Origin: a virus | IMG/VR virus record: IMGVR_UViG_3300002460_000002 | Span: 31,155-95,154 of that record | Length of the DNA stretch: 64,000 bases | Strand: one strand, 5' to 3' | In this document: piece after piece, positions 46,722 to 54,553 of the stretch | Layout: each line of letters begins with the position of its first letter | Position numbering within the stretch: the first letter of the stretch is position 1 | Program-made: the position numbers and the translations under genes | Notes under the pieces: generated by a model | Seen by the model: the letters and a program-made list of their open reading frames with translations, nothing else | What the model was told of the DNA's origin: nothing | Database searches by the model: none

Positions 46722-47355
46722 AGTCGTCGAATCCAAGTCCAAGAAAGACGTTCGAGACGTCCGGGCGTTCGAGGAAAAGCGCGTGCTCGCGATCCCCCAG
46801 GCTCTGCTCCTAGAGCAGACGCTGGCTCGGCAGATCACGAGCGGAGACTGGTCTTCACAGCAAGATGCTTTCGCCTTCCGAACCTTGCTTCGCACCGGCC
46901 TGCGCCGGTTCGAGTTCTGCAAGCTCCGTGTCGGCGACTTCGTCGGAGATCGGCTGCACGTGATCGGAAAAGGCAACCTCAGAGACTTCGTGCCGTTGCC
47001 GGAGCCCGCCGTCACGACATTGAGCCAGTGGTTGGTCGTCAAGCAAGAAAAGGGTGAGTCGGTCGAGTCTAAGGCGTTCCTTTTTCTCGGCCGCGGCGAC
47101 GGCCCGATGAGCTTTTCGCTCCTGCGGCTGCGCTGGAAGAAGATGTTGGCGCTCGCCGGGCTGAAGGATCATTACGGACTTCATACACTTCGGCACACGG
47201 CTGGGCTGTTGGTGTACGCCGCGACCGGCGACCTGGCCAAGACGGCGCGGTTCCTCCGGCACACCGACACGAAGACGACGGCCGACTTTTATCTGCACGT
47301 GGATGCGGATCAACTCCGAGCGGATCTATCGAAGATAGATGTGTGGAAGCTGTGA
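46714..47355 (+). CDS. Tyrosine recombinase (integrase-type, short)
   Basis: GTG 46714 overlaps the methyltransferase end. The 213-residue product has the catalytic set: TGLRRFE (Arg64), GKGN (Lys86), HTLRHTAG (His157, Arg160), His183 in LRHTDTKTT and Tyr193 in ADFYLH. Only a very short N-terminal part precedes the catalytic domain, so the usual arm-/core-binding domains are absent or tiny. It could act in integration, dimer resolution or DNA inversion. No att site is identified. Confidence 0.88.
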   Translation: MAKVVESKSKKDVRDVRAFEEKRVLAIPQALLLEQTLARQITSGDWSSQQDAFAFRTLLRTGLRRFEFCKLRVGDFVGDRLHVIGKGNLRDFVPLPEPAVTTLSQWLVVKQEKGESVESKAFLFLGRGDGPMSFSLLRLRWKKMLALAGLKDHYGLHTLRHTAGLLVYAATGDLAKTARFLRHTDTKTTADFYLHVDADQLRADLSKIDVWKL

Positions 47356-47549
47356 CCTGCCACTGGGGCATAGCCACCGAAGGCAGTCTGGGACTCTGCG
47401 GTAGCGCCGACGGAGCGCGCCGGACCACTCTTCGTCTCGTCAACTGCCAGTACTGCCAGAACATCATCGATCGGTATTTGTCTGAGATGGTCACTTTTCC
47501 CAAGGACGGAATACCGGAATTCAAGATTTTTGAGGAGGGAAGTACATGA
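47352..47549 (+). CDS. Small zinc-finger-like protein
   Basis: GTG 47352 overlaps the recombinase stop. The 65-residue product has TCHWG, GLCGSA and NCQYC, a likely four-ligand zinc site in a small beta-hairpin fold. Function unknown; DNA or protein interaction is likely. Confidence 0.72.
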   Translation: MTCHWGIATEGSLGLCGSADGARRTTLRLVNCQYCQNIIDRYLSEMVTFPKDGIPEFKIFEEGST

Positions 47550-47761
47550 TGATTCCCGCAGCCGCAATCGAGTTCAACGAAGGTGGCAACACTCTATGGG
47601 TACACGGTCCCGAAGGTGGAACCATTTTGCGGTTGAAGTTCTCCGGCAAGATCACGTCGAAGGTGTGCAAGGCGAGTCCGGTGCCGCATGCGGATGCGAT
47701 GTGCCTGGGGGATCTGGAGTTCTGCATTCCGAGGAAAAGGAAGAGGAGACCGCGACCATGA
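47546..47761 (+). CDS. Small beta-rich protein with basic tail
   Basis: ATG 47546 with a GAGGAGGGA site gives 71 residues. It has a beta-rich body and the tail PRKRKRRPRP; the codons for the tail (GGAAGAGGAGACCG) carry the ribosome-binding site of the next gene, as in the 26-kb cluster. Function unknown. Confidence 0.72.
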   Translation: MMIPAAAIEFNEGGNTLWVHGPEGGTILRLKFSGKITSKVCKASPVPHADAMCLGDLEFCIPRKRKRRPRP

Positions 47762-48096
47762 GCAATCCAGAGAATCAAGACAAGTGGGTCAAGAAATTCC
47801 CGAAGCCGGAAGGTGATCAACCACCGCATCCTGGAGAACCGCCGGTTTCGTTCGCGAGACCGGACTGGAAACAGCGCGATGATGAGTGGAATGCCAAACT
47901 AAAGGCATTCAACGGCTACGCCCAAGAGGCGCAACACTGGGTAGTTGCGGAGGCTCTCGATGAGTTGACACCGGCCTTGGAAGCAGACACTGCGACTCCG
48001 GTAGAACGAATTTGCTACGTGCTCGGAACCAGATACTTGACCGGTGAAGACGACGATGGAGGCATTTTTGGCTCTCTTTTCGGAGGCCGCCGGTGA
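47758..48096 (+). CDS. Unknown acidic protein
   Basis: ATG 47758 (coupled) gives 112 residues: a Pro-rich N-terminal part (KFPKPEGDQPPHPGEPP), a helical middle and an acidic GEDDDGG end. No motif recognised. Confidence 0.73.
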   Translation: MSNPENQDKWVKKFPKPEGDQPPHPGEPPVSFARPDWKQRDDEWNAKLKAFNGYAQEAQHWVVAEALDELTPALEADTATPVERICYVLGTRYLTGEDDDGGIFGSLFGGRR

Positions 48097-48548
48097 CCAA
48101 GTTCAAACCCGATTCCGAAGAGTCCCGTGCGTGGGTGCGGTTCATGGCCGCGGCGATGACCGACAACAAAGGCGCCGTGGGAGCGAACGCGATCATTGCC
48201 GACGCTGCACTCGAAGAGTATCAAAGGCGCCTCGATCTAGCGCCGGAAGCAGAAGACAGTGTTTTCGTTCCTGATCCCGTCGACGACCTACCGGACTGCA
48301 CTCCGACAGAGCACCAACCGTACTGCCGGCACTTCAAACTGGCCGAGCAAGAGCGCGTGATTCTGAAGTCGGCGTCGAAGGTTGACGGCGTCATCTACGC
48401 GGGAGCCAGTCCCCGAAAGGTGAAGCAGCGTGAGATCGCAGACCATCTCGTTACGCGCGGGTTGTTGACACAAGAGCGGCCTGGACGTGCGCGGTGGCAC
48501 GTAGATGAGTACGTGATCACCCCAGCCGGCCGGGAGGCGCTCAAGTGA
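48093..48548 (+). CDS. Unknown protein with winged-helix-like C-terminus
   Basis: The 151-residue product starts at GTG 48093 (coupled). It has an N-terminal helix bundle (AAMTDNKGAVGANAIIADAA) and a C-terminal segment REIADHLVTRGLLTQERPGR...YVITPAGREAL typical of a winged helix. A DNA-binding regulatory role is possible. Confidence 0.75.
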   Translation: MTKFKPDSEESRAWVRFMAAAMTDNKGAVGANAIIADAALEEYQRRLDLAPEAEDSVFVPDPVDDLPDCTPTEHQPYCRHFKLAEQERVILKSASKVDGVIYAGASPRKVKQREIADHLVTRGLLTQERPGRARWHVDEYVITPAGREALK

Positions 48549-48859
48549 AAACCATCTGGAAATACCGGCTCCCGGGAGGGCCGAAGGTCACCATCGGGAT
48601 GCCTCGCGGCGCCGTCGTCCTGACGGTGCAGGTACAAGACGGCGAGCCGATGCTCTGGGTCAAGGTTGACCCGAAGGGAAAACCAGTCAAACGCTTTTTC
48701 AGGGTCTTCGGAACCGGACACACGATTTCTGATGACAAGCTAGAATACGTCGGGACGTTTCAGATGCAGACGGCCAGCGACCTCTGGGACAATCCGGTAG
48801 GTGCTCCGGTGGAGATGGGCGCGAAGACGCTGGTCTTCCACGTGTTCGAGGACATCTAG
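48545..48859 (+). CDS. Conserved phage protein (DUF7352-like)
   Basis: The 104-residue product begins KTIWKYRLPGG and continues 'PRGAVVLTVQVQDGEPMLW', GTGHTI and LVFHVFED, a compact beta-rich family (DUF7352-type) seen in many phages of unknown function. Coupled at both ends. Confidence 0.75.
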   Translation: MKTIWKYRLPGGPKVTIGMPRGAVVLTVQVQDGEPMLWVKVDPKGKPVKRFFRVFGTGHTISDDKLEYVGTFQMQTASDLWDNPVGAPVEMGAKTLVFHVFEDI

Positions 48860-49185
48860 TGACCACCTCGATCGCAGGCTCTTGGGCAGCCAGGCTCGCC
48901 GGAAGCGCCGCGCTCCCGGTCAGTTCGGTCTGGTTAGCGCCGCTCGACTGCGCGACGCTGCAGCAGTTGATCAACGTTTATCCAAACTGGGTCCGGCCTG
49001 CCGAGGTCAGGGTCGAAAACACGCCGAAGTATTCGAGTTGCTACCGGCTCCGAAAGCTCTTCCTGCTCGGCATCGTCAAGCGCCGGCCGTACGCGTTTTC
49101 GGGTGGGATGCGGCGGCAGCACTGGGAATACAGATTCGTACCTGGGATGCTGAAATTGGTAGACGCGCGGTCGTTAGCATGTTAG
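48859..49185 (+). CDS. Unknown basic protein
   Basis: GTG 48859 overlaps the previous stop (TAGTG). The 108-residue product is basic with a middle Cys (SSCYRLRKLFLLGIVKRR), possibly a winged helix. Part of its C-terminal DNA resembles a tRNA-Leu 5' half (see rejected items). Function unknown. Confidence 0.72.
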   Translation: MTTSIAGSWAARLAGSAALPVSSVWLAPLDCATLQQLINVYPNWVRPAEVRVENTPKYSSCYRLRKLFLLGIVKRRPYAFSGGMRRQHWEYRFVPGMLKLVDARSLAC

Positions 49186-49188
49186 CAA
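49173..49188. promoter_or_regulatory. Two 8-bp repeats matching the RHH operator at 4959
   Basis: GTTAGCAT (49173-49180) and GTTAGCAA (49181-49188) repeat the unit found in three copies upstream of the RHH gene at 4940. They lie just upstream of the gene at 49208, so the same regulator may act here. Confidence 0.5.
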
Positions 49189-49207
49189 TGTAGCTAAGAA
49201 GAGACAA

Positions 49208-49477
49208 ATGGGAAAAGACAAACAGAAGAAGGCAGAGCGGGTCGAAGGGGCCAAGGACGCCAAGATCGCGAAGCTGGAAGCGGACCTGGTTGCTGCTCAG
49301 GCCATGCACATAGACAGGGCCCGAGCCTGGGAAGAAAAGACTTCCGACTTGGTGACCGAGATCGCCAAGCTGGAATTGGAGTTGAAAGAGGCGAGAGATC
49401 TGGTGCAGAGGATGCTTGAGCAGGCGCCCAAACCCAGTTCACCGCCCGATCCTGTCTCGTCTCCGGAGGTTGTTTGA
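49208..49477 (+). CDS. Coiled-coil protein
   Basis: An 89-residue, mostly coiled-coil product (KIAKLEADLVAAQAMH, AKLELELKEARDLVQRM) with basic start and Pro/Ser tail. Such small coiled coils occur in phages as scaffold or regulatory proteins. Function unknown. Confidence 0.74.
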   Translation: MGKDKQKKAERVEGAKDAKIAKLEADLVAAQAMHIDRARAWEEKTSDLVTEIAKLELELKEARDLVQRMLEQAPKPSSPPDPVSSPEVV

Positions 49478-49683
49478 TGGGCCGCTCAGCACACATCCGG
49501 GCCCGTCGTCGGCGTCGCGCTCGCCTCTCGGGGCGCTTGCAGGAAGAGCAGGGCGCCCGGTACATCACCCGGGTCGAGATGCGGGTTGCCGCCTGGAACA
49601 GCTTTACCGAGAGCAAGGAGCGTGAGAAGGCTGCTCGGGCGATGGAGTTGGTGAAGTACCCCGTGAGGAAGGCTCCACGGTGA
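49477..49683 (+). CDS. Small basic protein
   Basis: ATG 49477, overlapping the previous stop, gives 68 residues, very basic at the start (AHIRARRRRRARLSGRLQ). Helical after that. Possibly a DNA- or RNA-binding protein. Confidence 0.7.
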   Translation: MGRSAHIRARRRRRARLSGRLQEEQGARYITRVEMRVAAWNSFTESKEREKAARAMELVKYPVRKAPR

Positions 49684-49991
49684 CGCCTCCCAAGATCCAC
49701 CGCTACGCCGTCATTTCTCACAATAGACAACCTGACGGAACAGCAAAAACTACAATTCATCACCCCGACGGTACCAAGACCCACCCGCTCACCCCGACGG
49801 CGCTCGCCACGCTCCGGCAACTCACGGTGCATCCGATTCCTAAGTACAAGGTTAACCCAGGCCTGATCAGGCGGCTCGTACTCGAGAAGCTCGTGGAGGT
49901 AGCCGACCTGCCGTTTCAGTTCAAGAACGGCGTCCGGGACGTGCCGCACTTACGGATCACCGCGGTGGGGTGGAAAAGGGTTGGCGGGTGA
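49680..49991 (+). CDS. Small winged-helix-like protein
   Basis: GTG 49680 (coupled) gives 103 residues; LTPTALATLRQLTV and IRRLVLEKLVEVAD...LRITAVGWKRV look like a wHTH. DNA-binding regulator likely. Confidence 0.72.
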   Translation: MTPPKIHRYAVISHNRQPDGTAKTTIHHPDGTKTHPLTPTALATLRQLTVHPIPKYKVNPGLIRRLVLEKLVEVADLPFQFKNGVRDVPHLRITAVGWKRVGG

Positions 49992-50041
49992 ATAATCTAG
50001 GAATCAAAAACGTTAGTAGAAAATAAAAAAGGAGCCTCTCA

Positions 50042-50893
50042 ATGGAAACCACGATCGAAACAGAGCCTGTGAGTGTCCCGAAGAAAACAGTGACGACAAT
50101 GCCGGAACTGACCTCAGATCCGTCGAAGATCAAGATCCCGGGGCAGGAGTACCTGTGCTACGAGATTGAGTTGACGGGCATTCTGCCGGGCGTTCTCATG
50201 AATCGTCTGGATGAATCTGTGCTGTCGTTCCCCGGAGTGAGATCCATGGATCGGCCGGCGAAAGGAAACATCTCCAAGACGAAGCCACCCAAAGCCGCAG
50301 CTTCCAACATCGTCGCCAGCGGTGAAGCGGCGGAAGTGGCGCACGTCGACCTGAAAGCGGCCTATCGCGCGGCTCGGGGGGTTTCGTACCTCATGCCAGG
50401 TAGTGACACGCTCTGTTGCCCGGTCGACAATCTGCAAGCGATGCTGCTCGCCGCCGCGCGCCGATGGCCGGGTAGTGGACTTTTGCAAGCCGCCGGTGCC
50501 AGCTTGTTTTTTGAGGAGAACTACCTCCCGTTTCTTCATCCGACGAAGAACGAGCCCATGATTTTGAAACCGCAAGGTGAGGTGGATTTGGTCTATCACA
50601 CGCGGATGAAGGAGCCGACTCCGGACCCGTTGATCTTGGTCAAGCCTGCCAAGAGTTCCCGCGGAAACCGGATTCTCACCGCCCGGGTTTTCTTGTCGCA
50701 GTGGAGGCTGATTTTTCGTGTCCTCTACGATGCTGTCATGATCAGCAAGAAGGCTGCCGAGGAGATCCTGCTGCCGCAGCTTTGGACGTTCGGTGGCGGC
50801 CACATCGGTCTGATGTCCTGGCGTCCAGGGGCGGAAGCAGGGCCTGGTCCTCACGGAAGGTATCAGGTCACGAAGTATAAGTTCATCAAATAA
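50042..50893 (+). CDS. Large conserved-type phage protein of unknown function
   Basis: The 283-residue product has ATG 50042 with an AAAAAAGGAG site. Segments GILPGVLMNRL, 'SYLMPGSDTLCCPVDNL' and 'SRGNRILTARVFLSQWRL' followed by GGHIGLMSWRPG..GP.GRY match the overall order of a recurrent phage family whose members carry a 'TPLLMHN' motif and a C-terminal 'GIG.WRP..PYGRF' motif. Function unknown. It lies directly before the repeat array at 50945. Confidence 0.7.
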   Translation: METTIETEPVSVPKKTVTTMPELTSDPSKIKIPGQEYLCYEIELTGILPGVLMNRLDESVLSFPGVRSMDRPAKGNISKTKPPKAAASNIVASGEAAEVAHVDLKAAYRAARGVSYLMPGSDTLCCPVDNLQAMLLAAARRWPGSGLLQAAGASLFFEENYLPFLHPTKNEPMILKPQGEVDLVYHTRMKEPTPDPLILVKPAKSSRGNRILTARVFLSQWRLIFRVLYDAVMISKKAAEEILLPQLWTFGGGHIGLMSWRPGAEAGPGPHGRYQVTKYKFIK

Positions 50894-50944
50894 AACCCGT
50901 AGCGCACGGCAGTGCCGGTCGCGGTATTGTTCGGTCTCGCAAAC

Positions 50945-51306
50945 GCAAAGGAATTTTTTAAGGAACATAGTGTCGCCACGCTAAGCCGCGTTTTGCAGCG
51001 CAAGGCTTCGCCGAGTAAAAAGCAAAGGAAATTTTTAGTGGACAACGTTAAGCCACGCCTAGCGCGGCAAAGCTGAGAAGAAGCAAAGGTAATTTTTCGG
51101 TGTACAGCGCAAAGCGTCGTGATGCGAAGTACAGCGAGGTCCCGCGAATCAAAGGAAATATTTTAATACTAAAGCAAAGCTGTGCCGCGTTTCGCATAGC
51201 AAAGCCAGGTCACGTCGGGTAAAAGCAAAGGTAATTTTTCAATATGGCAATGAGGTGTCTGGCACGGTTATGCCGTGTTATGCACAAATACAGCAAAGGA
51301 AATTCT
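50945..51306 (+). repeat. Six-copy translation-initiation-like repeat array
   Basis: The motif AGCAAAGG(A/T)AATTTTT occurs at 50945, 51021, 51082, 51148, 51224 and 51292 (intervals 61-77 bases). The second to fifth or so are followed by start-codon-like triplets at about 2-4 bases (GTG 51038, GTG 51100, ATG 51244), each opening a short ORF, and the sixth is the ribosome-binding site of the ParB-domain gene at 51307. The segments between share GC-rich 'GCGCAAAGC/GCCGCG' words. The function may be translational control, a partition-like site or a small RNA. No other gene lies in 50894-51306. Confidence 0.7.
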
Positions 51307-52029
51307 ATGTTGATACTGTTGGAAGAAATCGAATGGGACGAGAACTTGTACCCGCGTGTCCAGGTGGACTGGAAGACGGAGTACGAGTACAGCGACGCGA
51401 TGAAGGCCGGAGATGTCTTTCCGCCAATCGAGGTGGTCAAGAAAGACGGGAAATATCTCGGCCTTGATGGACGGCACCGGTGGGGCGCAGCCAAGCGTCT
51501 GGGCCGGAAAGAAATCGAGGCGAAGGTCATCACGCTCGTTCAGAAGGAGTGGTTCGTCCACGCTGTCGCCTGCAACATCAAACATGGCAGGCGCCTTTCA
51601 ACTTTCGAGAAGGTCAAGATTGCGCAACGGCTACGTGAAAACTTCGGTGTTCCTGTGGGTCGAATCGCGAGCATTTTGGCGATGCCGAAGCTGAGTCTCA
51701 GCCGTTTATTGAACAGACGTCTCTCTGCACCTACCGGCGCCTTGGGTGGCGTCGATACCAAAAGCGGTTTGTTTACGCAATCCCAGATCGCGTTGAAGGC
51801 TCCTTTTCAACATCTTGCGGGGCGTGCGGTGGGCTCGGAAGTCGAAACAGCACAGTTACCTCAGAGTTCCCAAAGCCACGCCATTTTGCTGAACCAGGTT
51901 CTCGCGATCATGCAGGCCGATGCTTTCGACCTGGAAAACGAAGAAGTTCATGAGAAACTAGAACAGATTTTTGTTTGGTTGAGCGACAACACGGGCCGTA
52001 TCTACGGAAGATCTCGAAAACGCAAATGA
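51307..52029 (+). CDS. ParB-domain protein
   Basis: ATG 51307, directly after the last array repeat, gives 240 residues; ATG 51244 (261 residues) is in frame and also has a repeat-type ribosome-binding site. It has the ParB/Spo0J nuclease-fold signature, 'VFPPIEVVKKDGKYLGLDGR' followed by HRWGAAKRLG, and a second half with a helix-turn-helix-like VGRIASILAMPKLSLSRLLN. It could bind centromere-like sites, cut DNA or regulate genes. There is no ParA beside it. Confidence 0.85.
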   Translation: MLILLEEIEWDENLYPRVQVDWKTEYEYSDAMKAGDVFPPIEVVKKDGKYLGLDGRHRWGAAKRLGRKEIEAKVITLVQKEWFVHAVACNIKHGRRLSTFEKVKIAQRLRENFGVPVGRIASILAMPKLSLSRLLNRRLSAPTGALGGVDTKSGLFTQSQIALKAPFQHLAGRAVGSEVETAQLPQSSQSHAILLNQVLAIMQADAFDLENEEVHEKLEQIFVWLSDNTGRIYGRSRKRK

Positions 52030-52265
52030 AAACCTGGCTTCTCGTCGACCATGAAGGTGAGCCGCGCGACCGCTGGGAGTCGCGCGAGATGCCCATCACC
52101 GAAGCCTTCTTCCGAGCCGGGCGCAGTCCACAAAACCTCAAGGTCTGGCTCCACCGCGAGGGTGACGGTTTGTACGAAGCCGCCATCGGGACCGAGGAAG
52201 AGGTCACGGAGCTGTGGCCGCGGGGAGCGACGTTGGCGGAAGTGGCGCGGGAGGAGCGGACGTGA
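52026..52265 (+). CDS. Small unknown protein
   Basis: A 79-residue product, ATG overlapping the ParB gene stop. Trp/Arg-rich start (KTWLLVDHEGEPRDRWESRE), helical end. Function unknown. Confidence 0.72.
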   Translation: MKTWLLVDHEGEPRDRWESREMPITEAFFRAGRSPQNLKVWLHREGDGLYEAAIGTEEEVTELWPRGATLAEVAREERT

Positions 52266-52429
52266 TCACCCCCGACAAGCTCTTCCTCGTGATCAAGAAA
52301 ACCGTGCTCGGCCTCGGCATGAGCGACCTGATCGGCCTCGGCATGTCCAACCCCAAGAGCTACACGGACCTCTCGCCGGCCTTGAAGGCGGCGTTCGAGA
52401 AGGCCGCGGCGGAGTTGAACGAGAAATAA
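52262..52429 (+). CDS. Small unknown protein
   Basis: GTG 52262 (coupled) gives 55 residues: a helical product with KKTVLGLGMSDLIGLGMSN and AAAELNEK. No motif. Part of the same operon as the ParB-domain protein. Confidence 0.65.
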   Translation: MITPDKLFLVIKKTVLGLGMSDLIGLGMSNPKSYTDLSPALKAAFEKAAAELNEK

Positions 52430-52430
52430 A

Positions 52431-52730
52431 ATGGGAACCAAAAACAAGCCCGGGAAGTTTGACTGCTACAGCCACGCGGATCCAGACGAACCCATGTTCG
52501 TGTTGCTCGGACGTGATCCGATAGCGTCGGTACTCGTCGGTTTGTGGGTGAAGATCCGCCAAGAAATGGGCGAAACGAACGAAGAAAAGTTGATGGAGGC
52601 CGTGACTTGCGCCAGCGCACTTTCACATTGGGCACACAAGCTCGGCAAGAGTGACGCCGTAGATGCAGGACGAGAAGCCTACATTCGGGTGATCCACCGG
52701 CTCATCGAGGAAGCGGTTGAAGGGTTATGA
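52431..52730 (+). CDS. Recurrent small phage protein
   Basis: ATG 52431 gives 99 residues. FDCYSHADPDEPMFVLLGRD is the core of a family common in phages of unknown function. The rest is helical. Function unknown. Confidence 0.74.
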   Translation: MGTKNKPGKFDCYSHADPDEPMFVLLGRDPIASVLVGLWVKIRQEMGETNEEKLMEAVTCASALSHWAHKLGKSDAVDAGREAYIRVIHRLIEEAVEGL

Positions 52731-52921
52731 GCTGGTCGAAGCAACTCGAGAGCGGCGGAACGGTAGGGTTGGCGGCCGCGCCCGGCGTCTACGTCCGAGT
52801 CCGACCAATCGTATTGACCGTCGTAAAACCTAACGGCGTGTCAATGACCGTGTTGATCACTCCGAATGAACTGGTGGAATTCGCAAAAGAAGCCCTGAAC
52901 AGAACGAGGCCGTTAGGATGA
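52727..52921 (+). CDS. Small beta-rich unknown protein
   Basis: A 64-residue product, ATG overlapping the previous stop: SWSKQLESGGTVGLAAAPG start, then two beta strands and a helix. It shares the opening word 'KQLE.G.....A' with the next gene product, so the two may be distant paralogues. Confidence 0.68.
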   Translation: MSWSKQLESGGTVGLAAAPGVYVRVRPIVLTVVKPNGVSMTVLITPNELVEFAKEALNRTRPLG

Positions 52922-53151
52922 AAACTTACCCCTGCACCTACTGGACAAAGCAACTCGAGAACGGCCTCGGGATCACCTTGGCTACCGGCCACGAACAAGA
53001 TAGATCGGGAGCACACAAGACCCGGCTGATTCTCGACACGTTTGAAGTGTCGACGACGATAGAACTCTCCTTCGACGAGTTGCAGGAACTCGCGACAGAG
53101 ACCCAGCTTCTTGCAGACAAACTACGAAAACTGATCCAAAAGGAGCCCTAG
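52918..53151 (+). CDS. Small beta-rich unknown protein
   Basis: A 77-residue product, coupled to the previous gene. It has WTKQLENGLGITLATG near the N-terminus, similar to WSKQLESGGTVGLAAAPG of the 52727 gene product, and a helical C-terminus with FDELQELATETQLLADKLRK. Likely a duplicated small gene. Function unknown. Confidence 0.68.
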   Translation: MKTYPCTYWTKQLENGLGITLATGHEQDRSGAHKTRLILDTFEVSTTIELSFDELQELATETQLLADKLRKLIQKEP

Positions 53152-53152
53152 A

Positions 53153-53494
53153 ATGCCGAGCCTGAACCTGACGAAAGAAGACGTGAACAAGCAACTGGCC
53201 GATCTGCGCGAGAGCCTGGTCGCGAGCGTCGATCGGCGCATCACCGAGATCAAGGCCGACGTCGAGATGGTGACCAAGGTCCGGTCCGAAGGCGTACCTT
53301 TCCACGCAGATGCCGCGATTTCGACGGTGCACGACTTCGTGCTACATGAGAAGGACTGGCGCTGCATCGACAGCATCGAATTCGGTCTGAGCGGTCTGAG
53401 CGGCTGGGGCAGCTATCAAAACGTGATACAGTCGATCGAGCTTCCGGCCGGCCGCTACCGGGTCTTCATCCAGGTGCACAAGGTGCCGGAGTGA
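53153..53494 (+). CDS. Unknown mixed protein
   Basis: A 113-residue product: an N-terminal coiled coil (NKQLADLRESLVASVDRRITE) and a C-terminal beta-rich domain with FGLSGLSGWGSYQ and PAGRYRVFIQVHKV. Function unknown. Confidence 0.7.
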   Translation: MPSLNLTKEDVNKQLADLRESLVASVDRRITEIKADVEMVTKVRSEGVPFHADAAISTVHDFVLHEKDWRCIDSIEFGLSGLSGWGSYQNVIQSIELPAGRYRVFIQVHKVPE

Positions 53495-53802
53495 TCGACG
53501 CCAAGGCGCTGCGGGAGTTGCTGGCGAAGGCGCAGCCCGGCGCTTATACCTTGCACACTGGCGATGATGACGCCTACGACGCCTACGACGCCTACGAGGA
53601 GGCGAAAGACGCTGCGCTCGCTGCCCTGCCTGCGTTGCTCGACAGAATCAAGGCGTTGGAGGACTGCATAAAAATGGTGCGAGCGGTAGCCGTGGATCAG
53701 GCGCACATGCACGTCGTTAACCAAGACCCGCGTGAAGTTATGGCACGCATCGAAGGCATCATCAACGAGTGCAACCGCGCCCCGCTGAAAGGAACCCCAT
53801 GA
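53491..53802 (+). CDS. Helical protein with DAY tandem repeat
   Basis: GTG 53491 (coupled) gives 103 residues. The DNA 53569-53595 is three exact 9-bp copies (GACGCCTAC) coding DAY three times. The rest is helical, ending in ARIEGIINECNRAP. The repeat may change in copy number. Function unknown. Confidence 0.7.
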   Translation: MIDAKALRELLAKAQPGAYTLHTGDDDAYDAYDAYEEAKDAALAALPALLDRIKALEDCIKMVRAVAVDQAHMHVVNQDPREVMARIEGIINECNRAPLKGTP

Positions 53803-53984
53803 GCAAGTGCGTAACGTGCGGCGCTGATATTCCAACGCCGTCCGACGTGACGAACGTGACGATGAGAATCGTACCGAGCGAACAGCCCGAACCGACGCCC
53901 ATGCCGGGCGCCGGGAAGTGGATGGACGAAAACACGGTAACCATGACATGCGGGCCGTTTTGCTCCATGAAGTGTTTGCCATGA
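53799..53984 (+). CDS. Small zinc-ribbon-like protein
   Basis: ATG 53799 with AAAGGA gives 61 residues: KCVTCGADIPTPSD at the start and CGPFCSMKCLP at the end, two Cys pairs separated by about 45 residues, a likely zinc-ribbon. Function unknown. Confidence 0.72.
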   Translation: MSKCVTCGADIPTPSDVTNVTMRIVPSEQPEPTPMPGAGKWMDENTVTMTCGPFCSMKCLP

Positions 53985-54553
53985 CCTGCCCCGACTGCGA
54001 CACCGCCGCCCGGACGATAGCCATCCTCGAAGCCGCACTGGCCGAATGCAAATCGACCGCTGCGGACTACTTAGCCGCAACCGACGCGAGCATGGCGGGA
54101 CTTGCGGCGTACAACGAGAAACTGGAAACTGCACTTGCCGACGAGAAGGCCGCAGGGTTCTCGATGTCGGCGGACCTGGAACGGTTGCGAGGTTCGCTTA
54201 CGGAATGGCGCGCTGAACTTGCCGAGGCGCGAGCTACGATAGGCGAAATCGAAGTGGCCCATGGCGAAGCTGTCAAGCATTGGTGTGACGTGACTGCCCA
54301 TCGCACCGAATTGATGGGGTTGCTGGATGAATTCCTGAGATTACCCGAGCGGTTCATAGCCGACGACGGAACTCATTTCGAGAAGCGAGTCGACGCCGCG
54401 CTCGCCCGCATCAAGGGAGGGGCGGCACATGCGCGTTCGTGTCCCGCGTGCCCAGGGCGTAGCGATTGGGCCGTTGAGCGCGATCAAGCTGACGGCGTGC
54501 GTGGCGCTTGTAACTGCGCCCTCGCCGCCGCTCCGCGAACGGAGAAGCCGTGA
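53981..54553 (+). CDS. Coiled-coil protein with Cys pairs
   Basis: ATG 53981 (coupled) gives 190 residues: a CPDCD start, a long Ala-rich coiled coil (about 10-130), and a Cys-rich tail (SCPACPG, GACNCALA) ending AAAPRTEKP. The tail DNA CGCGAACGGAGAAGCC also provides the next ribosome-binding site, and is repeated at two later junctions. It carries ATCAAGGGAGGGGCG (about 54411-54425), repeated at 54780. Function unknown. Confidence 0.72.
   Translation: MTCPDCDTAARTIAILEAALAECKSTAADYLAATDASMAGLAAYNEKLETALADEKAAGFSMSADLERLRGSLTEWRAELAEARATIGEIEVAHGEAVKHWCDVTAHRTELMGLLDEFLRLPERFIADDGTHFEKRVDAALARIKGGAAHARSCPACPGRSDWAVERDQADGVRGACNCALAAAPRTEKP

Noticed and set aside
46714-47355. A phage attachment site near the recombinase
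   Set aside because: No repeated core or tRNA is visible in the region, so an att call cannot be supported from this window alone.
49148-49185. Possible tRNA-Leu gene or fragment (GCTGAAATTGGTAGACGCG pattern)
   Set aside because: It resembles a tRNA-Leu 5' half with D-loop, but the D-stem is imperfect, and there is no anticodon stem, variable arm, T-arm or 3' acceptor. The same bases are the coding end of the 48859 gene. It might be a chance match or a tRNA relic.
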